From Cepaea nemoralis (taxonomy: Eukaryota; Mollusca; Gastropoda; Stylommatophora; Helicidae): a DNA stretch of 64,000 bases. The stretch is from assembly GCA_014155875.1 (NCBI GenBank), contig JACEFZ010024504.1, positions 882,001 to 946,000 of the forward strand, given 5' to 3'. Each line of letters starts with the position of its first letter. The first letter of the stretch is position 1. The position numbers were made by a program, and so were the translations under genes. Shown piece by piece: positions 45,496-56,595 of the stretch. Below the pieces are notes generated by a model. It searched no databases and was not told the origin of the DNA. It was given only the letters and a program-made list of their open reading frames with translations.

Positions 45496-47316
45496 TTATA
45501 ACTAAATGGTAAAGAGCAAATAAATGTGACAGTTCAATGTTCATTGACAAGCTTTCAAGCAGGTGTTGTGTGCTGCTCTTTCCTGGTCAAACCAATCTCC
45601 AAACCAAATGTTTGATTCTAACTACTCCATAGAAAGTCCATGTTTTGATCAGATTCTCTAAGGGCGTTCATAATGTTGGCTCAATCCATTGGTTGATCTT
45701 CTGACATAGTGGCATGCCAGCCAACCTTCACGTTATTTTTATGTCCGCAACACTACTATGCCCTGATACAAAGATAAGCATAATTTTTTGAGTTGTGGAC
45801 TTATGTAAGGATTGAATTCAATGTCTGTGTGCAAAACCTGACTCGAATGTTTAGATCATGCTCATGCTAGCATGAGTGTAGTTAGCGTAATGCCATTATC
45901 AAAGCCAACACTTCAATTGTCATTCTATTTATGGTTGCAGTGAAAGCACTGCTGGCTTCCTAATCAATTCTGTCATGGAAGAGTGCTGAATAGGCATTTG
46001 CTTTGAGGTTTAAACATTCCACACACATCCTTATTCTATGCTTCTTAGTAAGGGATCTCCTTGCCACAGAGTATCTCTAATGCATCTGAGGATGATGAGC
46101 ACAGTGTCATTTTGTAATCTCCCCAGTATCACAATATGCATCCAGCTGGCTTTAAGGATGGCCAAGGCATGTATTTCATGGTTGATAGGACCAGTGCTTG
46201 GTACAGATAAGCAAGCAGTAGTCATACTTTTGGTTCTGCCATATTAAGTACTCTTAAAGGCATGCCATCTATCAATAATGTACTCTTTGCAGGCATTTCA
46301 TCTCTGTTGTTACAGTTTTTCATTTATCTTTTATTGTCATGTAGCGCAGATGAATCTGTTATTTACATAATATATTTACATAGGGTTGAAAGCATGGCTA
46401 TCTTAAAGAAATGAAAATAAAATAAACCATAATTTTGGATAATGACCATTCTCTTTAACATTTTGCAAATGAAATATTTTGTGTAATAAAATATTTACAA
46501 TATTTATTAGAATTTGTAATCAAAAGATTGACATCACAGCCCTTAGGGCATGTCCACATGTGCTCTGTCTCCCTCAGAAGATGTTAAAGAGTACGGATAC
46601 TCCTAGCTCCAGTGGTCAGTTGGTTGTGCACACATCTACTGCATTTCTTTTTGTCAGTGTCAAATTTGATCCCTGATTCTATTGGTCATTGTTACTGTTG
46701 CATGTGGTTACAGATATGTGCTTTCTCGCACAATTAATCAACATGGACACTTGCGTCAACTGTCTAAAATCACTGCCGCTTAGTACTGGCCATGACAGAC
46801 CAGCATTACAATGTAGACAGGTCTAATTTCCAGTGGCTTGTGTTTGGTCGTATCTAAATTATTGGTATCTTATTTGTAAGACTCATCAGTAGCTTTCTGG
46901 CATTCGTCTTCATCTCTGTACCCACAGCCAGCCACACACAACCCTTCACGCCCACTTCCACCCTCATATTCTTATGCCTAAATCCTTATACTCACCATCA
47001 TTTGTAAGGCTTCAACATATAAATATCAGGTAATTACTCAACAGAACTCTTTACAAATTGTTTTTTCTTTAATTGTTAAGCCCAATCAAGAGAAATCTGC
47101 AAAATAACCAGACAATAAGTTTATTTTTATAGCCCCACAAATAACAACACCTTTGTGGTCGCCAAAACCAAAAGACACTAACAGTTTTCTGTCCTATATG
47201 TACTTCTTTTGATGTTTCTCTAGATGACTGCTAGTGATGTCTTGAACATTGCTGTGAGGATGCCTTGTTACATTTCTACAAGATAGTGGACTGAATTTAG
47301 CTACTAATCCCTCCCC

Positions 47317-47317
<1 letters not shown>
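45496..47317. other. Mostly unassigned
   Basis: No gene is visible. 46515-46620 (minus) resembles the 3' end of the RNase H LINE ('gacatcacagccc.tagggca', 'ctcagaagatgtta'), but strongly decayed. The rest shows no motif. Confidence 0.4.
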
Positions 47318-47358
<41 letters not shown>

Positions 47359-47361
47359 AAC
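47318..47361. repeat. Homopolymer C run followed by A run
   Basis: About 32 C residues lead directly into about 12 A residues. Its length is likely uncertain in the assembly. Confidence 0.9.
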
Positions 47362-47937
47362 AGAAGGAAAATGTGCAGATTGAAATGAACTTCATCTTTT
47401 AATTGGGCATTCACAGAGTGACACATCTTGTGTTTAAAATTGGTCCGAACTTGATAAATGATCTCCTTTTTTTTTTCAAAATACTTTACCAAATCAGTAG
47501 TGCATGTATGATATTATATAATTAATATCTATCTATGCTTAAATGAGATTTCCTTGCCTTTCCTTTTTTCAACTTTACTGCTTTTTCCAACTTTGTTTTG
47601 CATAATCTTTGAAAGATTGTGGCATTTCACCAAACTAATAATAATAGTAATACCAATATTTCATAATGTTTGGAGGCCTCAGTTTTGTCCTCACATTGTG
47701 AGTTTTTCTATTCATTCCATTATAATGAATTATTTATTATTGCTTCTTCACCATACCATACCATGAAAAGTACGGGTACACTGTACATTTATTATGTTAC
47801 GCTTTGGAAATACGAAGTAACTATTCGTAATGGAATTGCGAATATAAAAAAATTATATTCGTAATCGAAGTACGTCACGTGATTATTCCTATGCGTGTGT
47901 CCATATTACAATATATTGTTAATATCAACGTGTCCTT

Positions 47938-48430
47938 ATGGAGAATATGACACACACACACATCGTGATTGTAACTGACTCAGAAAGCATGCTGATGAGG
48001 GTGAGGACGGGCAGACTTCGTGCGGAGTGGCTTGCTTCGCTTCGGAGGTCACGGGTGACAAGCATCGCCTGGATCTTTTCTCCGGGGCATGCCGGTGTGC
48101 TGGGAAATGAACAGCCGGACAGATTGGCTGGCTCTGCAGAACTTGGTGGAGTATTGATACATGACAAGGCAGTACGTGGTTGCGGCCTTGTGGGAGCACG
48201 TGTACACCTCGGAGGAAGCAAATGGATTACCATGGTCTGGCAAGAATGAGACAACTAGGAGTGACGAAGGGATCTGGCCAACGCTCAATGCTCAGAGGAA
48301 AGGCGAGACGGACTTATAATCAGATTGCTACTGGTACTATTAGTGTTGGAACTCTTCACTGGCTGCTGAGGATGGAGACGGAGCACTTATGGGAATGCCC
48401 CGAATGCTGTGATGTCGATTCCTAAATCAA
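47938..48430 (+). mobile_element. RNase H LINE, 3' part, plus strand
   Basis: The frame 47938-48249 has the RNase H blocks HIVIVTDSESMLMRVRTGRL, IAWIFSPGHAGVLGNEQPDR and LAGSAELGGVLIHDKA. It is close to the copy at 22458-22916, where the same blocks read SPGHADVLGNEQADRLA. A frameshift at about 48175 moves coding to the frame with MRQLGVTKGSGQRSMLRGKA. The 3' end is 'gtcgattcctaaatcaatca' with an AATC tail at 48424-48446. It is among the least decayed copies of this family here. Confidence 0.87.
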
Positions 48431-48448
48431 TCAATCAATCAATCAACG

Positions 48449-48520
48449 TGTCCCGGTAGCTTAGTGGTTAGTATCTCCGCCTGGTGCACGGGAGCTCGAG
48501 GTTCGATTCCCACCGGGAAG
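48449..48520 (+). mobile_element. tRNA-like sequence, probable SINE head
   Basis: TCCCGGT (48451-48457) and ACCGGGA pair as a 7-bp acceptor stem. In between are 'agcttagtggttagtatc' (A-box-like), an anticodon-arm-like segment around ctggtgc, and a perfect B box GGTTCGATTCC. A T-run follows at 48526-48534, a possible Pol III terminator. The T-arm stem is only about 3 bp and two bases too short, so it is not a standard tRNA. A related sequence is at 51149. Confidence 0.5.
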
Positions 48521-48739
48521 GCAACATTTTTTTTTATTCACTTTCAGGAATTCGGTGACACCAATGCTAGTCTGATGATTTCGCTTTAGGCATATGTTTT
48601 CTACGGGTTTTGTGTATTAGGTGTTGTTTATCTTGCTGCACAAGAACCTGCACACTTGTCTTTTAGTTCTTATCTGTCCTCTACTTTTGTTGTCTTGGGA
48701 AAGGAACTTAGCCACCCGAACACGAGTTCTTCTCTCTCT

Positions 48740-49310
48740 CTCTCTCGCTCGCTTGCTCTAAGTCTCGATCTCCTACCTCTCCCGTTCTTGTCTTTACCAC
48801 TCTTTAATATCTTTCAATACATCTTTTTCATATCTCTGTCTCTCACACTATCTTCGTTATCTATCTCTCTCCTCTCTCTTGTCCACCTGCTTCAGATATA
48901 CCGGGTTTTCCTGCACTTTATATGCGTAGCATTTCCTTATCCTTGTTTATTTATTAATTAATGAGGCCAGTCAATCGAAATCTGGTGTTTGAATTGCCTA
49001 GTCATGTCTCTCTGAGGTGAAGCATACTACTGTCAGCTTGGACCAGAGCAGAGTCACTCAGAGAGGATGCAATGGAGGCCATAGAAAGTGTCAAATTAAT
49101 AGAATCATCACTGCTGCGATATTATCAGGACATAAATAGTAAATAGTAGGACGGTAACGTAAACAAACATGGATGCCTGGTAACAGTAAGTGTACAGAAA
49201 CGAAAGTTAACAATTCTTGAACTCGCCTGGGGACAGAATTATTTGTAGGGATCGTTATTTGTATTGGGGTTACCTGTTCTGAAAAATTATTCTTGATATT
49301 TAAACAGGTC
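48740..49310. repeat. Dispersed repeat, copy 1
   Basis: It matches 52563-53045 over about 480-550 bp in the same orientation. Shared blocks include 'tctctgtctctcacactat', 'gttttcctgcactttatatg', 'ttaatgaggccagtcaatc'-type sequence, 'tgtcagcttggaccag', 'acgtaaacaaacatggatgc' and 'attattcttgatatttaaac'. No coding is seen. Each copy differs by several indels. Confidence 0.85.
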
Positions 49311-49605
49311 TAACGTAATGTAAAAATAAAACGGGATGCCAAAAGAACAGACAGAAAGAAGAAGAGTGATTCATTAAAAAATATGGAGAATTCGGCAGAA
49401 TTAAACTCGCAACAGTGAACATTCCTATTTAAATTAACCACCTTCTTAGACTTCTTAATGGCCCAAACTAAAATTGACTAGTGAGTAGACGCTGTGACAT
49501 GTTTGTTACTTCCCGCAATTCGATTGCGAATATAATTTTTCTCTATTCGCAATTCCATTGCGAATATAATTTTTTTCTATTCGCAATTCCATTGCGAATA
49601 GAGCC

Positions 49606-50985
49606 TCCCTTGGAAATAATTATATATTATAAGATTATAACACATTTTGCTTTAAACATAAGGACCACAAATCTTAAAACTTGATGTATGTACTAATTAC
49701 TAAATTAATATTATTATATTATTCAGAATTCATGCTACTTAAGTAAAGTTTAGTACAATACAAACACTACAAAAAGCTCCAGGACAGTAAAGTAAACTTT
49801 ACTAACTAATACTAATTAATTGTACTGGTCTGAGCTTTTGCTCACCTGAACAATTTATCTCTGCCGCTTGCGAGTGAATTAAACTTCAAGAAAGTATCTA
49901 AAAAGTCTGAATCCATTTCGGCAAATCTACCGTAAATGCTTGTCTTCTTCTAAATAATGCAGATGTGTAACTGCAGCTTGTAGCAAAGTTACTTTATATA
50001 TTATTACACAAACGTTTCTGAGCTCAAAGTTCATGGTACAGTTACAATTAATACAATGACTGCTCCCAATTTTATTGAAACGGTGACAATACAATTTGTA
50101 AGAGTTGATGATTTCCAATGATTTGCATTTTAGTTCGTTATGTAAGGAAGGTTGTGTATTTATACACATAATATTCATTACTTTTTTATTATGTTTAAAA
50201 GTCTTCATTTATTTATTTTATGTATGCTATGTTCTTTAATCTGCTGCTTTCACTATAGACTTTACGGTCTCATATGAATGTAGATGGAAAACTACGTGGG
50301 TAACCCTAGAAAACAAGGGACGTAAGTCAGTTGCAACTACACTTTACTGAACGCTTGTGAGAATATCAAGACTCAAGACAAGAGTCGGCAAGAGTGAGTG
50401 TTTATTTTAGGATATTTTGATTATACTGCGTTGTACAAAGTTTACAGTATATCGCGAAAGACGCGAACACTTAAAACATTTGAGTAAATGGGGATTGAAT
50501 TACTTTGGGATCGGAAAACAACAGTGACAACCAACAGAACACAGCTAATTTAAGAAACGAAAACAAAACAGTTCAAGTTCAACGCATAGTCTAGTCGTAG
50601 CCAGTCAGTAGTATTTTCTTCGTTCCTCTTTAGTCTTTAGCGATGTAGTGCGTCACAGTCACACTAAGTTATGCACCCTCAAAGTCAGCGTATCCGACTT
50701 TGTCATGCATATCATGTATGTGTAAGAGTAAGGTGTGCTTACTCTAGTCTAGGCAGACAGTTTCTATCTACTTGAAGTACTTGTGGGTAGGTTTTTCTCA
50801 TCAATAATTTTAGTAGGTTCCGTCATGATTTTAAAATTGAATATTTATAGCGAGTTCCGTCGTGCCGTGACCGGAAATGAAAACTGAAATCATATACGGA
50901 ATGGAATCATACCGCCATGATTCACTCACTGTGTCTCCCAGTTTGCGCTAGTTAAGAATAAGACCATGCATTTTTTCGAGGAAGG
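49606..50985. other. Unassigned
   Basis: No gene, RNA or repeat was recognised. Frames are short and without motifs. Confidence 0.4.
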
Positions 50986-51065
50986 TCTATTCATAGGGCC
51001 CTATGTATAAACAAAGTGTTTATGCATAGGGCACTATGTATAAACAAAGTGTCTATTCATAGGGC
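50986..51065. repeat. Palindromic CATAGGGCCCTATG repeats
   Basis: Three spaced copies of 'tc/gcatagggc.ctatgtata' alternate with 'aacaaagtgt'. The unit is about 32 bp and contains the 14-bp palindrome CATAGGGCCCTATG or a one-base variant. The same unit occurs at 53075-53130. Confidence 0.8.
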
Positions 51066-51144
51066 ACTACGTGATTTGCCAAGTCACGTGACTTATCAGT
51101 TTGTGGCTATATTACATATTTTCGTTGACTGGAAAATGTGTCGT

Positions 51145-51335
51145 CAGTAGCATAGTTGATAGTGCGCTCGCCTGATGAGCGGGAGCTCGAGGTTCGTTTC
51201 CTTGCCGGATAATTTTTTTTTTTTAATTGTTCAGCAATTAATTGGATGAAAGTCAAATGTCAATCGTTCGTTTCCTTGCCGGACAATTTTGTTTTTAATT
51301 GTTCAGCAATTAATTGGGTGAAAGTCAATCCTTTA
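51145..51335 (+). mobile_element. tRNA-like SINE head with a duplicated tail
   Basis: 'agtagcatagttgatagtgc' is A-box-like. An anticodon-arm-like CTCGC-CTGATGA-GCGGG follows, then the B-box-like GAGGTTCGTTTCC and a T-run. The segment 'ttcgtttccttgccgga' through 'gaaagtcaa' then repeats at about 51266. It is related to 48449-48520 by shared 'cgggagctcgaggttcg'. It is not a functional tRNA. Confidence 0.5.
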
Positions 51336-51354
51336 TCTCTTTAGGTATTGCTTG

Positions 51355-51945
51355 CTTGCTTGCTTGTGTTCGTTGGCTTGAGCTCCAACGCGAAGTCCTG
51401 TATGTCGGATGAAGGCATCCTGTTGTCCAACATCAGTGTGATGTCATACAGGACCTGAGTTTTGCGTGAGTATCCGTTGTCCCATGTCTGGCTTATTGGT
51501 GTGCAGACTGGTGGTTCCTCGCCGTACAGGCAAACACTCTCCGACTTCGGAGGAATCGGCGATCCTACTGACTTTAGCCAGGACCCTGAAAGGACCTGTT
51601 GCCCAGGACGCTCGACGAGGACGCGTCAATAGGTCTTGGCCAGTATGTAACCCGGCCCTGGTGCCTTGGAAACACCTCTGCATCCCTCTTTAGGTATTTA
51701 GAATTGTGTTGTTTAAAGTGAGTGTAAGTTAGTTAGTCTTTCTTCTTGAGCCCTGACTTTACTGGACTTAGGTATCAGTACAGAGCAGGGTAGGTGGTCA
51801 CTTCTATAATCCCCAAGGATACTCCATTTTATGTCTGATGCCGCCTCTTTTGATACAAGTGCCAGGTCGATGGCCGTGTCAGGGTGCCCCGGTCTAATTG
51901 CCTGCCTAGTTGGTGTCCCATCATTTAGACAGACAACATCCGTTA
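51355..51945 (-). mobile_element. LINE endonuclease fragment, minus strand
   Basis: On the minus strand 51945-51760 reads LNDGTPTRQAIRPGHPDTAI, then DLALVSKEAASDIKWSILGD and YRSDHLPC. This is the C-terminal part of an APE-like endonuclease, with the SDH catalytic triplet, of the kind found in I/Jockey-type LINEs. The left end has an (AAGC)n-like run, 'cttgcttgcttgcttg' at 51352-51365, that could be a 3' tail. A 79-codon frame at 51444-51683 is of unknown meaning. Confidence 0.65.
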
Positions 51946-51949
51946 GATA

Positions 51950-52213
51950 GGTGGGTAGTTAGACACGAAAGTGGTTAAGTAGGCAGGTAGGTGGGTTAGA
52001 TAGGCAGATATGTGGGTAGGTAGACAGGTAGGTAGTTAAGTAAGCAGGTATGTGGGTAGCTAGGCAGGTAGGGGGATGAGTAGGTACGCAGGTAGATGGG
52101 TAGCTAGATCCAACCCGACACTCGCTCGTCGATCATCTGTGTTCCACCATACCAATTCATACATCTCTTTCAACCACTCCCTGCAATACTCTGAACAGGC
52201 AGGTTGAGTGACC

Positions 52214-52288
<75 letters not shown>

Positions 52289-52562
52289 GGGGCAGTCAGA
52301 GATACAGACAAATAAACAACGGATATATAAAATGGCAGACAGACAGCAGACAGATAGAGAGTCAGACACACGCATACATACACACAGAAAGTCAGCCAGA
52401 CATACATATGGAAAGTCAGACAGACAGTTTGTTAGACAGAGATTCAGATAGACATATATACAAATGGAAAGTCAGACAAGTGGACATATAGAGAGGCATA
52501 CAGACAGGCGGACATATAGAGAGGCATACAGAGTGGTGGACATACCTAGAGGCATACAGACA
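51950..52562. repeat. Microsatellite cluster
   Basis: 51950-52110 is an imperfect (GGTAGGTAG/GGCAGGTAG)-type repeat. 52216-52285 is (GA)n of about 34 units. 52286-52560 is an imperfect CAGA/GACA-rich repeat with several 'acatatagagaggcatacag' blocks. Leu-Ser and Arg-Glu frames here are translations of the repeats. Confidence 0.9.
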
Positions 52563-53045
52563 TCTCTCCCTCTCTCCTTCTCTATCTCCCTCCCCCTCTC
52601 TCTCTTTCTTGTCTTTATCACTTTTTTATGTCTTTAAACACATCTTTCTCGTATCTCTGTCTCTCACACTATATTCATTATCTATCTCTCTCCTCTCTCT
52701 TTTCAACCTGCTTCACATATACCAGGTTTTCCTGCACTTTATATGCATAGCATTTCCTTGTTTATTTGTTAATTCATGAGGCCAGTCAGTCAAAATCCTG
52801 GTGTTTGTATTGCCTAACGACCCTAACCATGTCTTTCTGAGGTGACGCATATTACTGTCAGCTTGGACCAGAATTATCAGGCCATAAATAGTAGGAAATA
52901 GTAGGTCGGTAACGTAAACAAAGATGGATGCCTGTAAACAGTAAGTGTACAGAAACGCAAGTTAACAATTCTTAAACTCGCCTGGGACACAATTATTTGT
53001 ATTGGGGATATCAATCTGGAAAATTATTCTTGATATTTAAACAGC
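52563..53045. repeat. Dispersed repeat, copy 2
   Basis: Same repeat as 48740-49310. In both, a CT-rich left edge leads into the shared block and the right edge is near 'atatttaaacag'. The copy is a little shorter, lacking the stretch after 'cttggaccag'. Confidence 0.85.
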
Positions 53046-53074
53046 CTTACTTCAACTAAGTATAAAGTATCGAT

Positions 53075-53130
53075 TCATAGGGCCCTATGTATAAACAAAG
53101 TGTCTATTCATAGGGCCCTATGTATAAACT
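53075..53130. repeat. Second locus of CATAGGGCCCTATG repeats
   Basis: Two copies of the unit described at 50986-51065, with the full palindrome CATAGGGCCCTATG in both. Both loci lie next to copies or flanks of the same repeat region. Confidence 0.8.
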
Positions 53131-53653
53131 CTCCCTTTTTTCGATGTCATTCATTCATTCATTCATTCAAATCTCACATGACAATAACATACGTCATCCT
53201 GGGTTTTCCAGGAAAGGTTTGCCTAATATTCCATGCACAGTGATTGGTTGACGGTGAATTGGTTGAAGTAGACGGTACTACCTGGTCTCTGTTAGCGCCG
53301 AACGTTGGGCGACGCTTACCAAACCCGACACCCCACATTGTGCCAACGGCTTCGGGCGGAAGAGCGCAATTGGGAGGGTACAAGCCTTACCCTGGTGCGA
53401 GGAAATGCAAGCTAAAGACAAAATTGTCATGGCAGGGCAGACCAGGCCCTAAGCCTTGGTTGGCGACTGGTCTAGGATCGAAGCTCCGACAGGCGGACAG
53501 TTAGAGCATTGCTTTGCTGATCCGGCAGCTTCTGCAGCTTGTCTTGTTCCAGATGTAGGGGTGTTACCTTTCCTCTGGAGTGAACTAGGCGGGCCGAGAG
53601 AGGGATCATGCTGCATGGGCAACACATGATCTCTATATTTTAGCCCAGGCTTT

Positions 53654-54757
53654 GTGCTATGGAGAGGCAATAACTCCATCCCTGGTCTTAACTGGTCTCG
53701 GAATCAAAGCGAGAGGCAAGATTCAAGCATCATAACACTGTACAAGAACAAGGGCGATCGGAGCGACTGCAACAACTATAGGGGTATCTCACTTCTGTGT
53801 ATTGTTGGAAAAGTATTTGCCAGAATTGTTCTGCGCAGACTTCAAGTCCTAGGAGATCAAGTCTACCCCGAATCACAGTGTGGCTTTCGACAGAACCGGT
53901 CTACCACTGATATGATATTCTCATTGCGACAAATGCAAGAAAAATGCTGTGAACAGAATCAACCACTGTTTATTGCCTTCATCGACCTCACAAAGGCATT
54001 TGATTTGGTCAGTCGTGAGGGTCTGTTCAAGGCACTAAAGAAGATTGGCTGCCCACCAACTCTTCTGTCCATTGTGGAATCGTTCCACACAGGCATGAAG
54101 GGTATAATCAAGTTTGATGGTGCAACTTCTGAAGAATTTGAAATCAAGAGTGGAGTTAAGCAAGGTTGTGTACTAGCTCCCACCCTCTTTGGAATATACT
54201 TTTCACTTCTACTGAAATATGCATTTCGTGATCAGGATGGTGGTATATACATTCACTCACGCTCAGATGGCGGCCTCTACAATGCTCAGAGATTGAAGGC
54301 TAAGACCAAAATTAGGAGGGTACTGATCAGAGAGTTGCTTTTTGCAGATGATGCTGCAGTTAGGACCCACTCTGAGGAAGAATTGCAATGTCTACTATCT
54401 GCATTCTCCAATGCTTGTTCTGAATTTGGTTTAACAATTAGCAAAAAGAAGACACAGATTATGTCACAAGGTGCACATGAGGTACCATCAATCTTTATTG
54501 ACGACGCCGAACTAGAGATAGTAGACCATTTTACATATCTAGGATCAGTGGTAAATAGCAAATTATCCCTAGATCAGGAAATCAACATCCGGATTGGTAA
54601 GGCAGCAACAACAATGAACAGGTTAAGAAAAGAGTCTGGGAGAACAGGAAGCTTACTGCCAAAACAAAAGTCCTTGTCTATCAAGCCTGTGTCCTTAGTA
54701 CTCTTCTCTATGGCAGTGAAACCTGGACAACTTATTCACACCAAGAGAACAATTTAA
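53654..54757 (+). pseudogene. Z1 LINE reverse transcriptase frame
   Basis: The first ~30 codons come from the leader junction; true RT sequence starts near SIITLYKNKGDRSDCNNYRG. Motifs: PESQCGFRQNRSTTDMIF, FIAFIDLTKAFDLVSREGLF (motif A), KSGVKQGCVLAPTLFGIYF (motif B), RELLFADDAAV (motif C, FADD), ACSEFGLTISKKKTQIM and DAELEIVDHFTYLGS. The frame breaks at about 54626 where one A is missing from an A-run relative to the copy at 57645-58121. It terminates at 54757. Confidence 0.9.
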
Positions 54758-54768
54758 ACAGCTTTCAT

Positions 54769-55269
54769 ATGCGGTGTCTGCGAAGAATTCTTGGTATTAA
54801 GTGGCAAGACAAAATCACAAATACTGAAGTATTGGAAAGATCAGGTTGTGTGACAGTTTATTCCATGCTCAGTCTTCGTAGACTTAGATGGATAGGACAT
54901 CTTAGGAGGATGGATGATGGTAGAATACCAAAGGATATCTTTTTTGGTGAATTACAGATGGGTAAGAGATCTCAGGGTCGGCCTCTACTACGATACAAAG
55001 ATGTGTGTAAGCGGGACATGATTGATACAGGCATTGATAATGCACATTGGGAGCAAGTCGCCGCTGAACGTGTTGCATGGAGGGCAAATATCAGAAATGG
55101 AATAAAGTCAAAGGAGAAAATTATTCCAGAAAAGTCACACACCAAGCGTTTGAGACGTAAGATGGTGCATGATGGTGGAAATGACCACGTGTTCACATGC
55201 ACCCACTGTGAACGGACATTTACAGCGCAAATTGGCCTTATCAGTCACACTCGCTACCGCCATAGTTAA
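54769..55269 (+). pseudogene. Z1 LINE C-terminal region with C2H2 zinc finger
   Basis: This is the continuation of the Z1 LINE after a frameshift: MRCLRRILGIKWQDKITNTE, RWIGHLRRMDDGRIPKDIFF, GRPLLRYKDVCKRDMIDTGI, and a finger FTCTHCERTFTAQIGLISH with C-x2-C-x12-H-x4-H. The end is RYRHS and TAA. The finger may bind nucleic acid during integration; that is an inference. Confidence 0.88.
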
Positions 55270-55344
55270 AAGTTATTATGCCTTTTTAAAGCACAAACTA
55301 TCGTCTGTCAAGACGGCAAGGTGCCAATGGAATGGATTGGTTGA

Positions 55345-55740
55345 AATCATCGTAACCTTTTATATAAATAAGAATGTATTTCATACTTACCGTAATTAAT
55401 GTTTTTTTGGCGCTGTCGAAAGAACTACATCAATTATATATGTATTTTTGAATTCTGCATTCAATTTTGAATATATCCGGAAAGTTTCATCGCTGTAATT
55501 GCTTCCGATGTTTGTGAAAAACAACATTTTCTGCGAAGCGTGTCTTTGTGAATGGGGAAACACAAGGATACCGATCAGCATTTCTAACACTCTCCAGTAC
55601 TTTTAGAGGATAGAAGATTGTGACAGAGATTAAGAGCAAAATGGGTGAAATAAAAGTTATGCAAATGTAAGAAAGGTGCAAACAGCATTCTTTGGTCATG
55701 AGAAGTGGGGCATTGGAAAGTATCATGATGACTGTAAAGT
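55345..55740. other. Unassigned
   Basis: No recognisable feature. A donor-like 'gtaagtatg' on the minus strand near 55389 is not attached to any coding I can support. Confidence 0.4.
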
Positions 55741-55743
55741 TAG

Positions 55744-56035
55744 TTAGTTAGTTAGTCGACAGATCATCCTCGTTGCACATCGGACCATTCAGTCCATAAG
55801 TGCTCGGATCCCCTCCTCAGCAAATCCCGCAGCGCGTAGCGGCTAACGACGCCAGTTCTGTGTTGGTTTATCAATCTTCTTTGGCTTCCTGCGTAGTGTT
55901 CTTGTTTGGCCACCCCTCTTTTAATTTGCTGCTCTCGCAGTCTGGCCATTGTTGTAGATTCACAGTCATCACTTGGTTCTTGCAAAAGTCTCACTTCTCG
56001 TAGAGCATTCAGAATGTCAGCCTGGTCTCGGCCCG
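55744..56035 (-). mobile_element. Another RNase H-type LINE, 3' end
   Basis: The tail is (GTTA)n at 55738-55756. The sequence next to it encodes, on the minus strand, LREQQIKRGVAKQEHYAGSQ and SRYALRDLLRRGSEHLWTEW. The layout mirrors the 3' end of the family at 22386 (MRQRGVT... then FAGC and tail), but the sequence is distinct. This is a second, related family with a different tail repeat. Confidence 0.65.
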
Positions 56036-56309
56036 CCTAGTTCAGTGGGGAAAAGGGCAGACCAGTCCCAGAGGAATGATACTGGATAGACAGAGACTGT
56101 GGCATGAAAGAATATGATCATGAGCAGGACTGAGATCTGTGGAGAAAACATGAATGCCTAATCCAGTTGGCAGGACACATGGTGATGGTGATAATGTCTG
56201 TCAAAGTCACATATCATTCATGATGTTCTACAATTTCTTACATTTTGAGTTTGTTGGGATACATTATGTTGGTAGTTTGTAAACTGCGCGAATGAAATCG
56301 CTGATTATT

Positions 56310-56595
56310 CAACGGGCAAGACGGCGTTTACCTGCAAAGCGTTGTGGAACGTAATGAGCACAGCAAGGCACGTAGAGCGCCCTGGTCATCCACTGCACCT
56401 GTATTCGTCTCCAGTCGTCTTGACTTGTCTTGCCACTGGACTCAGATGGACTCAGGCGAGAGAGTGAGGTCGACGAATTGCGCAACTCTTCCTTACTTTA
56501 ATCCAGTTCATCGCACAAGTCATTCTTCATCTGACTTCATATACTTTCAATCCCACTGGATGAAATGAATGGTCATCATCATTCTTGATGGACAA
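56310..56595 (+). mobile_element. Possible 3' end of a zinc-finger LINE
   Basis: 'tttcaatcccactggatgaa' followed by 'atgaatggtcatcatcattc' at 56543-56590 resembles the 3' end of the Z2 LINE ('ccccactggatgaaatgaaa' at about 43378). Upstream text (MERNEHSKARRAPWSSTAP) fits the post-RT linker of such elements. There is no intact frame. Confidence 0.5.

Larger units (their letters stand above)
47825..49605. mobile_element. Possible inverted-repeat (foldback) element
   Basis: Left end 47825-47872 reads 'ctattcgtaatggaattgcg' then 'aatataaaaaaattatattcg'. The right end (49515-49605, reverse complement) reads 'ctattcgcaatggaattgcg' then 'aatag.aaaaattatattcg'. The right side carries about two and a half tandem copies of this block, each with the palindrome attcgcaat..attgcgaat. 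The interior holds an RNase H LINE piece and a tRNA-like sequence. No target duplication was found, so a pair of independent satellite-like blocks is possible. Confidence 0.45.
53252..55334 (+). mobile_element. Zinc-finger LINE (family Z1), both ends present, endonuclease deleted
   Basis: A 5' leader (53252-53690) joins directly to RT coding. The 3' end is 'caaggtgccaatggaatg'. A perfect 10-bp target duplication GATTGGTTGA flanks it (53242-53251 and 55335-55344). The endonuclease and linker are absent, so this internally deleted copy was either mobilised in trans or deleted after insertion. Confidence 0.87.

Noticed and set aside
47304..47492. Frame with a Gly run at 47304-47360
   Set aside because: It is a translation of a poly-C homopolymer.
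48449..48520. Functional tRNA gene
   Set aside because: The acceptor stem and B box are good, but the T arm is too short and the D stem pairs poorly. A similar sequence at 51149 suggests a SINE family.
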